From assembly GCF_014270105.1 (NCBI RefSeq), contig NZ_JACNMF010000001.1:248001-312000 (forward strand): DNA of 64,000 bases. The letters are read 5' to 3'. Origin of the DNA: Hyunsoonleella aquatilis. Lineage in GTDB: Bacteria > Bacteroidota > Bacteroidia > Flavobacteriales > Flavobacteriaceae. Shown here in pieces: positions 17,128-25,906 of the stretch (within the stretch, counting starts at the first letter, position 1; the number at the start of each line of letters is the position of its first letter). A program made the translations under genes and the position numbers. A model generated the notes under the pieces. That model was not told the origin of the DNA. It did not search any database and saw only the letters and a program-made list of their open reading frames with translations.

Positions 17128-19138
17128 CAGTGATTTTTACCGGAAAATTAATATGTACTTTCGTGCCTGTTTTGGTTTTGCCAATGTTGCAGGTGCCCTC
17201 CAGTATTTCAACACGTTGTTTGATATTCATAAGGCCAATGCCCTCCTTGTGTTTATTGGTGATGCCTATACCATTGTCCTCAAATACAATGTTCATGTTG
17301 TTTTCGTCGTCTAAAGAATTTTTAATGTTGAGTGTTGTGGCATGAGCATGTTTTTCAACATTATTCAATACTTCCAATAAAATCCCATATAAATTATTTT
17401 GTACTCCAATTGACAGGCCGTTCAATAGATCCGGCAATTCGTCTTCCAGTTCAACAAACACATTACCGTACAGTTGGAACTCGCTCAATCTAGATTTTAT
17501 GATATCGGTAAATTTCTGATTGCCCATGTACATTTCCAGTGGGTAAAGCCTGTGTGATACCATTCGTATTTGCAGGTTCATCTTTTTAAGATCGTCAGTA
17601 ATGCCATCCACACTTTGTTTAAGATTTGAGCTGCGCTTTAATGCCAAAACCCTGAGGCGAAGCCCGTCAAAGTTTGTTGTAATGATGTCGTGCAAATCCC
17701 GTGCTATACGTTTTTTTATGATTTCTTGGCCGTCATAAATGGCTTCCAACTTTTCTATTCTAACAGTTTGAACAGCCGTTTTTTGCCGCTGTAAAAAGAA
17801 TTGGTAAATAATTACCACCAACAGAATAATGATCCCTAAAATAATTAACGTAAGGTTTTTATATTGGATACTTTCGTTCTTTTCAGAAAGCAGTAGTTGG
17901 GCATTTTTATTTTTAAGGTTCAAGGCCTGTATCTTGTCTTCTCTTTGTTCATATTCAAAGTTTGCCCTCATGGTTTGCACAAGTTCAGCCTGTCGCGTAT
18001 TGTATACCTCTTTATACAGATCAGAATATTTCAGTTGAAATGCCAGTGCCGTTCTATAATCCTTAACCTTTTTATGGTATTCTGCTTCGTTCTCATAAGC
18101 GCTAAGAATAGCACGTTTATCCTTGATAACCGGAAGCAGGTGGTTAGCCATATCTAAATAACGCCTTGCTTGTTTTAGGCTATTATGTTTTAAAAAAAGG
18201 TGGGTTATCCCATTATAATTATATAAAAGAGAAATAGTGTCCCTTAAATTTTGATTGATTTTTATGGATTCGTTGAACAATTCTACACTGGATTTTTTAT
18301 TGCCTAAATCACAATAGGTTATGGCCATGTTACTCAAAAGCTTAGCATATGGGCCACTCTTTTTATCAAAGTGAACAAGTGCTTTTTGATAGTTGGCAAT
18401 GGCGGAGTCGTGCATCTTTAAATCATCGTAAACACTGGCAATATTGGTGTAGCAAATACCTTTGCCAAAGCCATGGTCTAGATTTTTTTCTAGTTCAAGC
18501 GCTTGAAAATGATAGTTTAGTGCCTGATAATGGTGGCCCATTTGGTTTTGGATATTACCTATAGTAGTGCAAGCATCAGCCAATTTAGAATTATCCCCAT
18601 CTTTTTTAAACCCTTCATAGGCCTTTATTGAGTATTTAAGTGCCTTTGTGTACAATTGAAGGTCCTTATATACATAACCCGCCCTTAAAAAAGCCTTATA
18701 GCCCGAGTTATTCAGCTCAAGCTTTTCATAAAGCCTTAAGCTTTTCTCCAGATATACCATAGCACTATCGCCTTGGTGAAGCTTCTCTTTCACCAATGAT
18801 GCATTGTAGTTTAAATCGGCGGCTACTTTAGAAATACTATCAAAGTTTAGCCCTTTGTTATAGTATCTGTCTGCTTTAACGAAATCCTGATTCAGATAAT
18901 ATTGTGTTCCAATTTTTTTGTAAAGTATGGCAACCTCTTCGTTAAAGTTGTGATCAAGCGCGATGGACAACCCTTTTCTAAAAACTTCATGTGCCTTTTT
19001 TGTGTCCGTTTTTTTAAGGCTGTCCCCTTGTTTAATCAAAGCTTCAACAATCCTTTTATCATTTTCTTCTGAAAACGACTGACAAAATATCAGCAAGCTA
19101 TTAAAAAAACTTAGCAAGAAAAGAAAAGTGATTTTCAT
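17114..19138 (-). CDS. TPR-containing sensor histidine kinase (HisKA_3 type)
   Basis: 674-residue membrane sensor. A signal peptide (MKITFLFLLSFFNSLLIFC) is followed by about seven TPR repeats in the periplasm (residues 30-390), a coiled coil, one membrane segment near 428-448 (LTLIILGIIILLVVIIYQFF), a HisKA_3 phospho-acceptor region around RDLHDIITTNFDGLRLR (His near 480), and a C-terminal HATPase with NNVEKHAHAT and DNGIG. The longer ORF starts at 19195, but the ATG at 19138 opens directly on the signal peptide. It is typical of Bacteroidota NarL-linked kinases. The sensed signal is unknown. Confidence 0.92.
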   Translation of the reverse strand: MKITFLFLLSFFNSLLIFCQSFSEENDKRIVEALIKQGDSLKKTDTKKAHEVFRKGLSIALDHNFNEEVAILYKKIGTQYYLNQDFVKADRYYNKGLNFDSISKVAADLNYNASLVKEKLHQGDSAMVYLEKSLRLYEKLELNNSGYKAFLRAGYVYKDLQLYTKALKYSIKAYEGFKKDGDNSKLADACTTIGNIQNQMGHHYQALNYHFQALELEKNLDHGFGKGICYTNIASVYDDLKMHDSAIANYQKALVHFDKKSGPYAKLLSNMAITYCDLGNKKSSVELFNESIKINQNLRDTISLLYNYNGITHLFLKHNSLKQARRYLDMANHLLPVIKDKRAILSAYENEAEYHKKVKDYRTALAFQLKYSDLYKEVYNTRQAELVQTMRANFEYEQREDKIQALNLKNKNAQLLLSEKNESIQYKNLTLIILGIIILLVVIIYQFFLQRQKTAVQTVRIEKLEAIYDGQEIIKKRIARDLHDIITTNFDGLRLRVLALKRSSNLKQSVDGITDDLKKMNLQIRMVSHRLYPLEMYMGNQKFTDIIKSRLSEFQLYGNVFVELEDELPDLLNGLSIGVQNNLYGILLEVLNNVEKHAHATTLNIKNSLDDENNMNIVFEDNGIGITNKHKEGIGLMNIKQRVEILEGTCNIGKTKTGTKVHINFPVKITDENL

Positions 19139-19333
19139 TAAGAATTGTTTAACCTCCACCAAATTAAAAAATATTGGATGAAAAACACCTTGCATGAAAA
19201 AAATTACGGGAATTTACGGATTGCTCTCTCAAAGGATATAAGTTATTATTGATACTCCAAACCAGCCCTAAACCTACAATTACTTTCTACAAGCTGTTAC
19301 GGTGTTGCTATTAATCAATATTAAAAACCTTTG

Positions 19334-20572
19334 ATGCTTCTATCGCGAAAAATCGTAGCTCTTTTTATACTATTTGCCATGACTTCATTCAGTCTCACAG
19401 GACAAGAGACGACGGTTGACGTGAAGTATAAGCGCAGCTCCCTGCACACCATAATGATTACTGACGACACCAGGGAGCATAGCGAAACAATTCGGGATAT
19501 TTTCATAAACGCGCCCTTAATCGATAAGTTTAATAACCATATGGTAGACATGCGCTTGGTTCCGAAGGCGGATGCCCTGTCTGGCCAAGTAGAAACCGAC
19601 GAAGATAAATCCTCCAAGCATAAGGAGATTCTTTCTTATTTGAACACAAACGATCTGGCAAAATCCATAGTGGCAAAATGGTTCAATAGAAGTGAAACGG
19701 GGGGCTTCAATATGGATTTGGTAGCCGAAAGGGGACACTACAATGCAACAGATTTAGATGTGAAAATAGCAAATAACAGCGAGCGTGGTGCCGCACTTTT
19801 GTCCGATGCGGGGGAGGCTTTGATACAAAACACCTTCGTCATTGTCAACGATTTTAAATACACCAATAAAGAGGAAGTTGCGAAAAAAACCAACAGCATA
19901 CTGTCCAAAGTTTCAAGCATAGCCTCAAGAGTTGGGGATGGACATACTGTCCAACTTGCCAATGCTTCGTCGGAAAGTGTGGAGTTTTTAGGAAAAGGGT
20001 ACATCATCAAAACCAAGGCCCACCTTTTTAAATTGGTTTGGAATGAGGAAACGGCAGCAATTTTTTACAACAACTTTTGGACGGATGATAACAACTTAGA
20101 CCCAGAAAAGAAAAAAGCCTTTGATGATACCGACGTATTCAAACTGGAATATATTGGTACCGAAATCTCTTGGGCCGACCTTCAAAGCACCAAGCTAACT
20201 ACAAAGACAAACGAGGAACTCATTGGCATTGCCACCATCAAGGCTATTGATAATGTTATTGCGAAATTACAGCGCACCCATGAAGTTTTTAGGACGAAAA
20301 CACCTCTTATAGGCGTTGATCCCCTTGCTGCTAAAATAGGCTTAAAAGAAGGTTTGGAGAAAGGCGATAAATATGAGGTACTGGAACAGGTACTGAACGA
20401 AAATGGGATTGTGGAATACCAACGATTGGGTATTATTAAAGTAGACAAAGACCATATTTGGGACAACAGATATAATGCGGAAGAGGAGAACCCTTCGCCA
20501 ATAACCTATACAACATTCAGTGGTGGAAAGAAAAAATATTTTGCCGGTATGTTAATAAGGCAAATTAATTAA
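19334..20572 (+). CDS. Exported protein of unknown function, first gene of envelope cluster
   Basis: 412-residue protein with a signal peptide ending near LTGQE, so it is probably periplasmic or outer-membrane associated. I do not recognise a named domain. The first mature part (SLHTIMITDDTREHSETIRDIFINAPL) reads like the nucleotide-independent alpha/beta fold seen in CsgG/LpoB-type proteins, which is only an impression. A middle helical part contains KIANNSERGAALLSDAG. The C-terminal 100 residues are beta-rich with a repeated EYLRLG-like SH3 character (GDKYEVLEQVLNENG, RLGIIKVDKDHIWDNR). The TTG at 19331 was rejected for the ATG at 19334. The next gene follows by 11 bp. Confidence 0.85.
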   Translation: MLLSRKIVALFILFAMTSFSLTGQETTVDVKYKRSSLHTIMITDDTREHSETIRDIFINAPLIDKFNNHMVDMRLVPKADALSGQVETDEDKSSKHKEILSYLNTNDLAKSIVAKWFNRSETGGFNMDLVAERGHYNATDLDVKIANNSERGAALLSDAGEALIQNTFVIVNDFKYTNKEEVAKKTNSILSKVSSIASRVGDGHTVQLANASSESVEFLGKGYIIKTKAHLFKLVWNEETAAIFYNNFWTDDNNLDPEKKKAFDDTDVFKLEYIGTEISWADLQSTKLTTKTNEELIGIATIKAIDNVIAKLQRTHEVFRTKTPLIGVDPLAAKIGLKEGLEKGDKYEVLEQVLNENGIVEYQRLGIIKVDKDHIWDNRYNAEEENPSPITYTTFSGGKKKYFAGMLIRQIN

Positions 20573-20583
20573 TAACAATACTT

Positions 20584-21105
20584 ATGAAACTAAAATCGCT
20601 TTTAATACTCGCATTGCTTCTGTGTATCGGCACGAGCGTAAATGCCCAATGGAAAAAGAACAAGGCCAATAAGGACACCGAAATATGGCGTTATGATTTG
20701 GTTTGCGAAGGCATTGCCAAACAAGGTTCAAAACTTGTAAAGGTATGGTCGTATTCCAAAAACCCAAAGCATGCCATTTCCAGAGGGATGAAAAATGCTG
20801 TACACGGTATCATTTTTAAAGGCTACGCCGGTGGCGGACAAGGATGCACTTCGCAAAGCCCACTGGTAAAATCAGCAGATACGGAGGAAAAGTTCAAGGA
20901 GTTTTTTGAAGCATTTTTTGCCGACGGTGGAGAATATTTAAAGTACGTGTCCTCCGCAACCGATGGAGCCATTGCGCCCGGAGATCGGCTAAAAGTAAGC
21001 AAGCGCGAATATAAGATTGGAATCATTGTAAATATTCAGTTTGCCCAACTTAGAAAGCGACTAGAGGACGAAGGCATTATTCGAGGTTTAGCCTCAGGGT
21101 TTTAA
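20584..21105 (+). CDS. Small exported protein of unknown function in envelope cluster
   Basis: 173-residue protein with a signal peptide (cut after VNA, mature start QWKKNK). The mature part holds YDLVCEGIAKQGSKLVKVWSYS, a pattern like the start of LPP20/CsgG-type domains, then GYAGGGQGCTSQSPL with one of two cysteines and a beta-strand pair KLKVSKREYKIGIIVNIQF. No paralogue is seen in the window. It sits 11 bp after the 412-residue gene and 16 bp before the DUF6175 gene, which strongly suggests one transcript and a shared complex. Confidence 0.8.
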   Translation: MKLKSLLILALLLCIGTSVNAQWKKNKANKDTEIWRYDLVCEGIAKQGSKLVKVWSYSKNPKHAISRGMKNAVHGIIFKGYAGGGQGCTSQSPLVKSADTEEKFKEFFEAFFADGGEYLKYVSSATDGAIAPGDRLKVSKREYKIGIIVNIQFAQLRKRLEDEGIIRGLASGF

Positions 21106-21121
21106 TTTAAAATAATCACTT

Positions 21122-22078
21122 ATGAAAAAACAGTACAAATTTATAGTTGCATTCTGTATACTTTTTGCTTACGGTTCGGTATTTGGGCAGGCAAAGAAAC
21201 CCACTTTGATGGTGGTGCCCAGCGATGTTTGGTGCCTTAAAAATGGCTACATGATGACATTTGACGACCAAGGTACCACGGTAAAAATCCCAGATTACAA
21301 AAAAGCCTTTCAGGAAAATGCCGAGTTGCTCCAAGTGATAAGTCATATTAATGGTTTGATGGCAGAAAGAGGTTTCCCTTTAAAAAACATGGAGTCGGTC
21401 ATAAAAACCTTAAATTCCAATGCTGCGGAAGACAATCTTCGTACTTCGAAATCCTCTGGGAGCGGTATTAGCGAAAGCCCTATCGATGTTTTCAAGAAGA
21501 CGGCTAAAGCTGATATCATTATCCAATTGACTTGGACCGTGAATACGACTGGCCCAAAAAAATCAATAACCTTCAACATGCAAGGCTTGGATGCCTATAC
21601 CGATAAGCAGGTAGCCACTGCCGTCGGCACGGGTGCACCTTCCTTTTCAGCGGAAATGCCTGTTTTGCTTTCTGAAGCTGTTTTGTCCCACATGGACAGA
21701 TTTACAGAATCCCTACAAATGCATTTTGATGATATGTTCGAAAATGGCAGAGAGGTCATTATCCGCATCCAAAAATGGGACGATTGGGATGGTGATCTGG
21801 AGTCTGAATATGACGGGGAAGAATTGCGTGATATCATTGAGGATTGGCTAGCTGACAATACGGTTCAAGGCCGGTTCAGCACTACTGACGAATCTGAAAA
21901 TATGATGCTTTTTGAACAAGTAAGAATTCCTCTTTATAATGAAAAAAACAGAGCTATTGATGCTCGAAGGTTTACCCGAGGTTTAAGCAAATTCTTGAAG
22001 GAAGCTCCATACAGTATTCCAAACAAACTGGTGATGAAAGGATTGGGAAGGGCTACAATAATTTTGGGGGGCAAATAA
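21122..22078 (+). CDS. DUF6175 family exported protein
   Basis: 318-residue protein with a signal peptide ending FGQ. It matches what I know of DUF6175: a KPTLMVVPSDVWC opening, a helical stretch, AKADIIIQLTWTVN and MQGLDAYTDKQVATAVGTG, then an acidic DDWDGDLESEYDGEE segment and a conserved C-terminal GLSKFLKEAPY. The strand order in the middle recalls TolB-N/CsgG-like folds that assemble at the outer membrane. The biochemical role is not known. It is the third of four closely packed genes. Confidence 0.85.
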   Translation: MKKQYKFIVAFCILFAYGSVFGQAKKPTLMVVPSDVWCLKNGYMMTFDDQGTTVKIPDYKKAFQENAELLQVISHINGLMAERGFPLKNMESVIKTLNSNAAEDNLRTSKSSGSGISESPIDVFKKTAKADIIIQLTWTVNTTGPKKSITFNMQGLDAYTDKQVATAVGTGAPSFSAEMPVLLSEAVLSHMDRFTESLQMHFDDMFENGREVIIRIQKWDDWDGDLESEYDGEELRDIIEDWLADNTVQGRFSTTDESENMMLFEQVRIPLYNEKNRAIDARRFTRGLSKFLKEAPYSIPNKLVMKGLGRATIILGGK

Positions 22079-22100
22079 TCCATTGAAAACAACATTGAAA

Positions 22101-23033
22101 ATGAAAAAATTAATATTTACAGTATGTTTCTTAGGTGCGCTGTTGCTAACGGCTCAAGAAAACAATAACGGCATTACATTAGGCGCGTATATCCCTGAAC
22201 AGTCTGAGGGTATCCCTACGCATGCCAGAAACATGCTGAAAAACAAATTGAATCGAATTATTACCGAAAACGGCATAAGCGACAATGTCTATAATCCCCG
22301 ATTCATCCTTGTGCCTAACATCACGGTTTTGAACAAAAACATAACGGGTACAGCACCTGCCATGGTGGTATTAAATATAGACTTATCCCTTTACATTGGC
22401 GATGGCATCGGGGGAAATCTATTTGCAAGTGAATCCATTCCGCTTAAGGGTGTGGGTACTAATGAAAACAAAGCTTATATCGCCGCACTTAAAACTATTA
22501 AACCAAACAGCCCGAACATTAAAAGTTTTGTATCAAAAAGCAAGCAAAAAATCATCGAATACTATGACCAAAATTGTGAGCTGTTGGTTAAAAAATCTCA
22601 AAACCTTGAAGCACAAAACGAATTTGGGGAGGCTCTATTTACTTTGAGCAGCGTACCGGAAGTAAGCTCGTGTTTTGACAACGTAAAATCAAAATTAAGG
22701 CCTCTTTACATAAAAGCCATCAACAGGGATTGTGAGGTCAAATTTAACGAAGCTTCGGCCATTTGGGCTGCTAACCAGGACCTTGAAGCCGCTAATGCAG
22801 CCGGGCTTTTATTATCTGGAATTGAGCCTATGGCCACATGTTTTCCAAAAGCAAAAACCTTATACGAAAATATTGCAGAACGTATAAAAGCCAAAGAACT
22901 TTTGGATAGGGAATGGCACGTTAAACTTAAAGAACTTGATAACGAAAAATCCAGCATACAAGCCGCCAGGGATGTTGGAGTGGCCTACGGCCTAAACCAA
23001 CAACCAACATACAATATTAGGGGGTGGTATTAG
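22101..23033 (+). CDS. Exported repeat protein of unknown function in envelope cluster
   Basis: 310-residue protein with a short signal peptide (MKKLIFTVCFLGALLLTAQ). The first half contains LGAYIPEQSEGIPTHARNML and FILVPNITVLNKN, an LpoB/CsgG-like arrangement of strand and helix. The second half is helical with two related units ending SVPEVSSCFDNVK and GIEPMATCFPKAK, each with one Cys, which looks like a degenerate TPR-like duplication. I chose the ATG at 22101 over the TTG at 22083 because the signal peptide begins there. It ends the tight four-gene block that begins at 19334. Confidence 0.85.
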   Translation: MKKLIFTVCFLGALLLTAQENNNGITLGAYIPEQSEGIPTHARNMLKNKLNRIITENGISDNVYNPRFILVPNITVLNKNITGTAPAMVVLNIDLSLYIGDGIGGNLFASESIPLKGVGTNENKAYIAALKTIKPNSPNIKSFVSKSKQKIIEYYDQNCELLVKKSQNLEAQNEFGEALFTLSSVPEVSSCFDNVKSKLRPLYIKAINRDCEVKFNEASAIWAANQDLEAANAAGLLLSGIEPMATCFPKAKTLYENIAERIKAKELLDREWHVKLKELDNEKSSIQAARDVGVAYGLNQQPTYNIRGWY

Positions 23034-23096
23034 CCTCAATACGCCAAACTTGAAAATGCTATTAACATAAATTATTAATCTTAAAAATCGAAAACC

Positions 23097-23705
23097 ATGA
23101 AAACAAAATTATTTCTAGCACTTTTAACCTTCGCATTAATTTTTAGCTGTAAAAGTGATGACGATGGTGGTGGTGGATTTGACGGCTCCTTAAGGAGTAT
23201 AGAAGACTTCTACAGCCCAGAAATTCTTGACGCCCTAGAAGATTTAGGCTTTTTAATAAACACAGGGAACACCCCTCCTAATTTAGAAGGCGCGTACTTA
23301 TTTAGCCCTTTAAAGCTTTTAAGTTCTACTGTTTCAGGAGATACTCCTGGAAAAACGTTTGCAAATTATATGGCCTCCTTTAAGAATCAAAATAATAGTG
23401 AGCTTACCATTGACTATAATGGCAACCATATTGGGGCTTCCCAAGTGGATGAGGGAAATGGGGCTTTTATTTCTGGTTCCAATAATGAGTTTTCAATGTT
23501 TTTGAAAACAACAACACAAATCAGCAACTCGGTACCAGCTGAGTCCACTATTGCCATATCAGGAAAAATGACTGAAAACGGCATTGAAGACGCTCAAATG
23601 GTGCTGATGATGCTAGACAACAAAGGGAATCCTGATGGCGTTTACATTCCCGACAATACAGGAAGGTTACTTTATGATTCAAACAATTTTTCTGAAAAAC
23701 AATAA
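23097..23705 (+). CDS. Lipoprotein with surface-export-type signal
   Basis: 202-residue lipoprotein. The signal peptide ends LIFSC, and the mature N terminus CKSDDDGGGG matches the acidic lipoprotein export signal known from Flavobacterium and Capnocytophaga, so it is probably exposed on the cell surface. The remainder is beta-rich with no family I know. It contains no further cysteine. It starts 63 bp after the previous gene, and its own promoter is possible. Confidence 0.85.
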   Translation: MKTKLFLALLTFALIFSCKSDDDGGGGFDGSLRSIEDFYSPEILDALEDLGFLINTGNTPPNLEGAYLFSPLKLLSSTVSGDTPGKTFANYMASFKNQNNSELTIDYNGNHIGASQVDEGNGAFISGSNNEFSMFLKTTTQISNSVPAESTIAISGKMTENGIEDAQMVLMMLDNKGNPDGVYIPDNTGRLLYDSNNFSEKQ

Positions 23706-23751
23706 ATCAACTATATTAGCCGAAACTAACAATAATCAAATCTGAATAATT

Positions 23752-24288
23752 ATGAAAAAACTATTCTTAGGCATTGCATTTGCCGTATGTTCAATCTTTA
23801 CTTTAGGCGCACAAGGTTTTGTACAGGGCACCAACGCCATTAACGTCGGCGCAGGTTTTGGTGGCCATTACGAGTCTTATTATTCTTCAACAACGGTGAG
23901 TCCAGTATTCAGTGTAAGCTACGACAGAGGCATTTGGGAAATCCCTGGGCCTGGGATTATTAGCCTTGGTGGGTATGTAGGCCACAGGACCATAAAGTAT
24001 CGATTCAGCTCGAGTGACTACAAATTTTCTCAAACTGCTATTGGAGTACGTCCGGCCTATCATTACAATGGGTTTGAAATTGACGAACTCGATCTTTACG
24101 CAGGTTTTTTGCTGGGATATTATTTTTATTCGGATAACCAAGGAAACAACCTAAGGAGCTATGATAACAGATTAGATCATTCCGGATTTATTGGTGCGCG
24201 ATGGTTTTTTACCGAATTTCTCGCGGCCTTTGTTGAAGCTGGCTACGGAATTTCCAATATCTCAGGTGGAGTTTGTTTCAAATTTTAG
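23752..24288 (+). CDS. Small outer-membrane beta-barrel protein
   Basis: 178-residue protein with a signal peptide cut near LGAQG. Alternating strands, many Gly, Tyr and aromatic residues, and a terminal Phe after GGVCFKF fit an 8-stranded outer-membrane barrel of the OmpA/OprF-like (PF13568-type) size. The single Cys four residues from the end is unusual. It sits in the middle of the exported-protein cluster and could anchor the lipoproteins around it, which is inference from position. Confidence 0.82.
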   Translation: MKKLFLGIAFAVCSIFTLGAQGFVQGTNAINVGAGFGGHYESYYSSTTVSPVFSVSYDRGIWEIPGPGIISLGGYVGHRTIKYRFSSSDYKFSQTAIGVRPAYHYNGFEIDELDLYAGFLLGYYFYSDNQGNNLRSYDNRLDHSGFIGARWFFTEFLAAFVEAGYGISNISGGVCFKF

Positions 24289-24321
24289 CTAAACAATAAT
24301 CAATTCAAATTTTAAACTTCT

Positions 24322-24591
24322 ATGAAAAATTCAATTTTTATAGGCATGGTTTTGTGCCTATTATTCTCGGGATGTTCCCAAACGGAAGCAGTTAGGAACA
24401 CGTTTAATGCGACGGAATGCTACGAACAACTCCTAAGGTATTCCAACAATGACGATAACCTTAGCTGTCGAGAGCAGGTTAGCGAACTAAAAAAGCTACA
24501 AGCTGATTGTGCCGCCTTTGACGATGAAAATTCCTTTCAGGCTTTAATTGACGCACTTGAAGCCTCTGAGGATTGTATGGAGGGGAATTAG
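24322..24591 (+). CDS. Small lipoprotein with helical, cysteine-paired body
   Basis: 89-residue lipoprotein with lipobox LFSGC. The mature part is mostly helical and carries four more cysteines (ATECYEQ, LSCREQ, ADCAAF, EDCMEG), spaced so that two disulfides could tie a helical hairpin. No family recognised. It starts 33 bp after the barrel gene. Confidence 0.75.
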   Translation: MKNSIFIGMVLCLLFSGCSQTEAVRNTFNATECYEQLLRYSNNDDNLSCREQVSELKKLQADCAAFDDENSFQALIDALEASEDCMEGN

Positions 24592-24633
24592 CCTCAAGCT
24601 CATTTTTTTCTTGTAAAAGTTGAAAACATAAAA

Positions 24634-25134
24634 ATGAAAACAAAGCGATATTTTTATTTACTATTGTTAGTGCTTTGTTCTGCCTGCTCCAATGGAGGTT
24701 CCAATAATCAGTCCAACGGCAATAGCTCCTTTACAGCAAAAATAGATGGCCAGAGTTTTGTAGCTCGTCATGATTTAATATTTACACTTGAGCTTAACGG
24801 GAAGTATCTAGCTATCGGAGGTACTAATGATAACATGACCAATATCAAAACGATTGATTTTACTATCACTATGGATGCCTTTCAAGGACTTTCCAATGGA
24901 TTGGAAATCACGGATGCCACGGCTGGCTTTTATGTCGAGGCCAATTTTGTTGATCAGGACCAGGATATCGACGCTTGGGAAGATGAACCTGGTGCCAGTT
25001 ATTTTATAAAAATTATTTCTGTTGATTATGATAATGGTCTTGTCTCAGGAGAATTCAATTTTACACTTGTAGACGACGAATTGAGTCAAACTGTAAATAT
25101 TACCGAAGGGGAATTTAGCAACATAAAGTTTTAA
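24634..25134 (+). CDS. DUF6252-like lipoprotein
   Basis: 166-residue lipoprotein (lipobox LCSAC) with a low-complexity SNGGSNNQSNGNS linker and then a beta-sandwich-like domain that begins SSFTAKIDGQSFVA. Opening strands of this kind, with an expected C-terminal EGEFSNIKF, are typical of DUF6252 lipoproteins in Bacteroidota. No enzymatic residues are evident. It is followed after 5 bp by a related lipoprotein. Confidence 0.8.
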   Translation: MKTKRYFYLLLLVLCSACSNGGSNNQSNGNSSFTAKIDGQSFVARHDLIFTLELNGKYLAIGGTNDNMTNIKTIDFTITMDAFQGLSNGLEITDATAGFYVEANFVDQDQDIDAWEDEPGASYFIKIISVDYDNGLVSGEFNFTLVDDELSQTVNITEGEFSNIKF

Positions 25135-25139
25135 CTTGT

Positions 25140-25694
25140 ATGAGAAGATTACTTTTGCTTCCATTTTTATGTTTTCTTGTTGTGGGATGTTCACTGTCAG
25201 ATAATATTGATCTTACTGAAGATATTGATGGAAGCTTATTTGAAGAGCACAACGGTACTTTCAATTTAACCATTGATGACGAAACCACAACTTTTGACAG
25301 TGATGATTTTATGACTGCTGGTTTCAATACAGGCAACCCTAAAGGTTTTTTGATACACACAAATGGCCCAAATGTCTACCCAAGACCATCTTTCAGAATA
25401 TTTATATACGATGTTGATATTAACGATTTGGTAGCCGGAGCCGCGTTTTCAGGTGAGGATGAATTAAAAATGGATTACGTCCTGTATAATGATGAAAATG
25501 CATCAAGCCCATCAGTTTACAGTGCTTATACTAAGGACGATGTCTATTTAAAAATAACGGAGGTTAATATGGAAACATCTACAATTTCGGGTACTTTTAA
25601 TTGTACAGGTTTAGACACACTGGACGGATGGTATGCTGGCGGAAAAACGTATGCCATGGAAGGTGATTTTAAGGATGTTCCTTTCAGGAAATAA
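25140..25694 (+). CDS. Lipoprotein, DUF6252-like relative
   Basis: 184-residue lipoprotein (lipobox VVGC) starting 5 bp after the previous gene. The body has the same plan as its neighbour: GTFNLTIDDETTTF near the start, an acidic middle, a KITEVNMETSTISGTFNC strand pair resembling KIISVDYDNGLVSGEFNF in the neighbour, and an EGDFKDV ending like EGEFSNI. The two are therefore probably tandem duplicates that have diverged. No function known. Confidence 0.8.
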   Translation: MRRLLLLPFLCFLVVGCSLSDNIDLTEDIDGSLFEEHNGTFNLTIDDETTTFDSDDFMTAGFNTGNPKGFLIHTNGPNVYPRPSFRIFIYDVDINDLVAGAAFSGEDELKMDYVLYNDENASSPSVYSAYTKDDVYLKITEVNMETSTISGTFNCTGLDTLDGWYAGGKTYAMEGDFKDVPFRK

Positions 25695-25816
25695 AAAAAT
25701 GCTATTCTCATCGGTCTATTACTAAAGGGTTATTAGGAGAAATACAAGTTCCTAGTAAGTTTTTCAAGCCCCTGAGAATTGCATATCGAAAAGATCTACC
25801 ATCCCCTATCTTACAT

Positions 25817-25875
25817 AAATAGAAAAAAGGCTGTCTTTGCTTTTTAAGCAAGCCTTTCAAAAAAATTTATTTTGC
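25817..25875 (+). terminator. Weak bulged hairpin after lipoprotein cluster
   Basis: TTGCTT near 25837 pairs with AAGCAA near 25845, extended by AAAGGC/GCCTTT with a 5-nt bulge, and is followed by A/T-rich sequence. It lies in the 212-bp gap before the T9SS gene. The rest of this gap shows nothing. Confidence 0.35.
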
Positions 25876-25906
25876 TATTATCAATAACTCTTTGAACATT
25901 TAAAAA

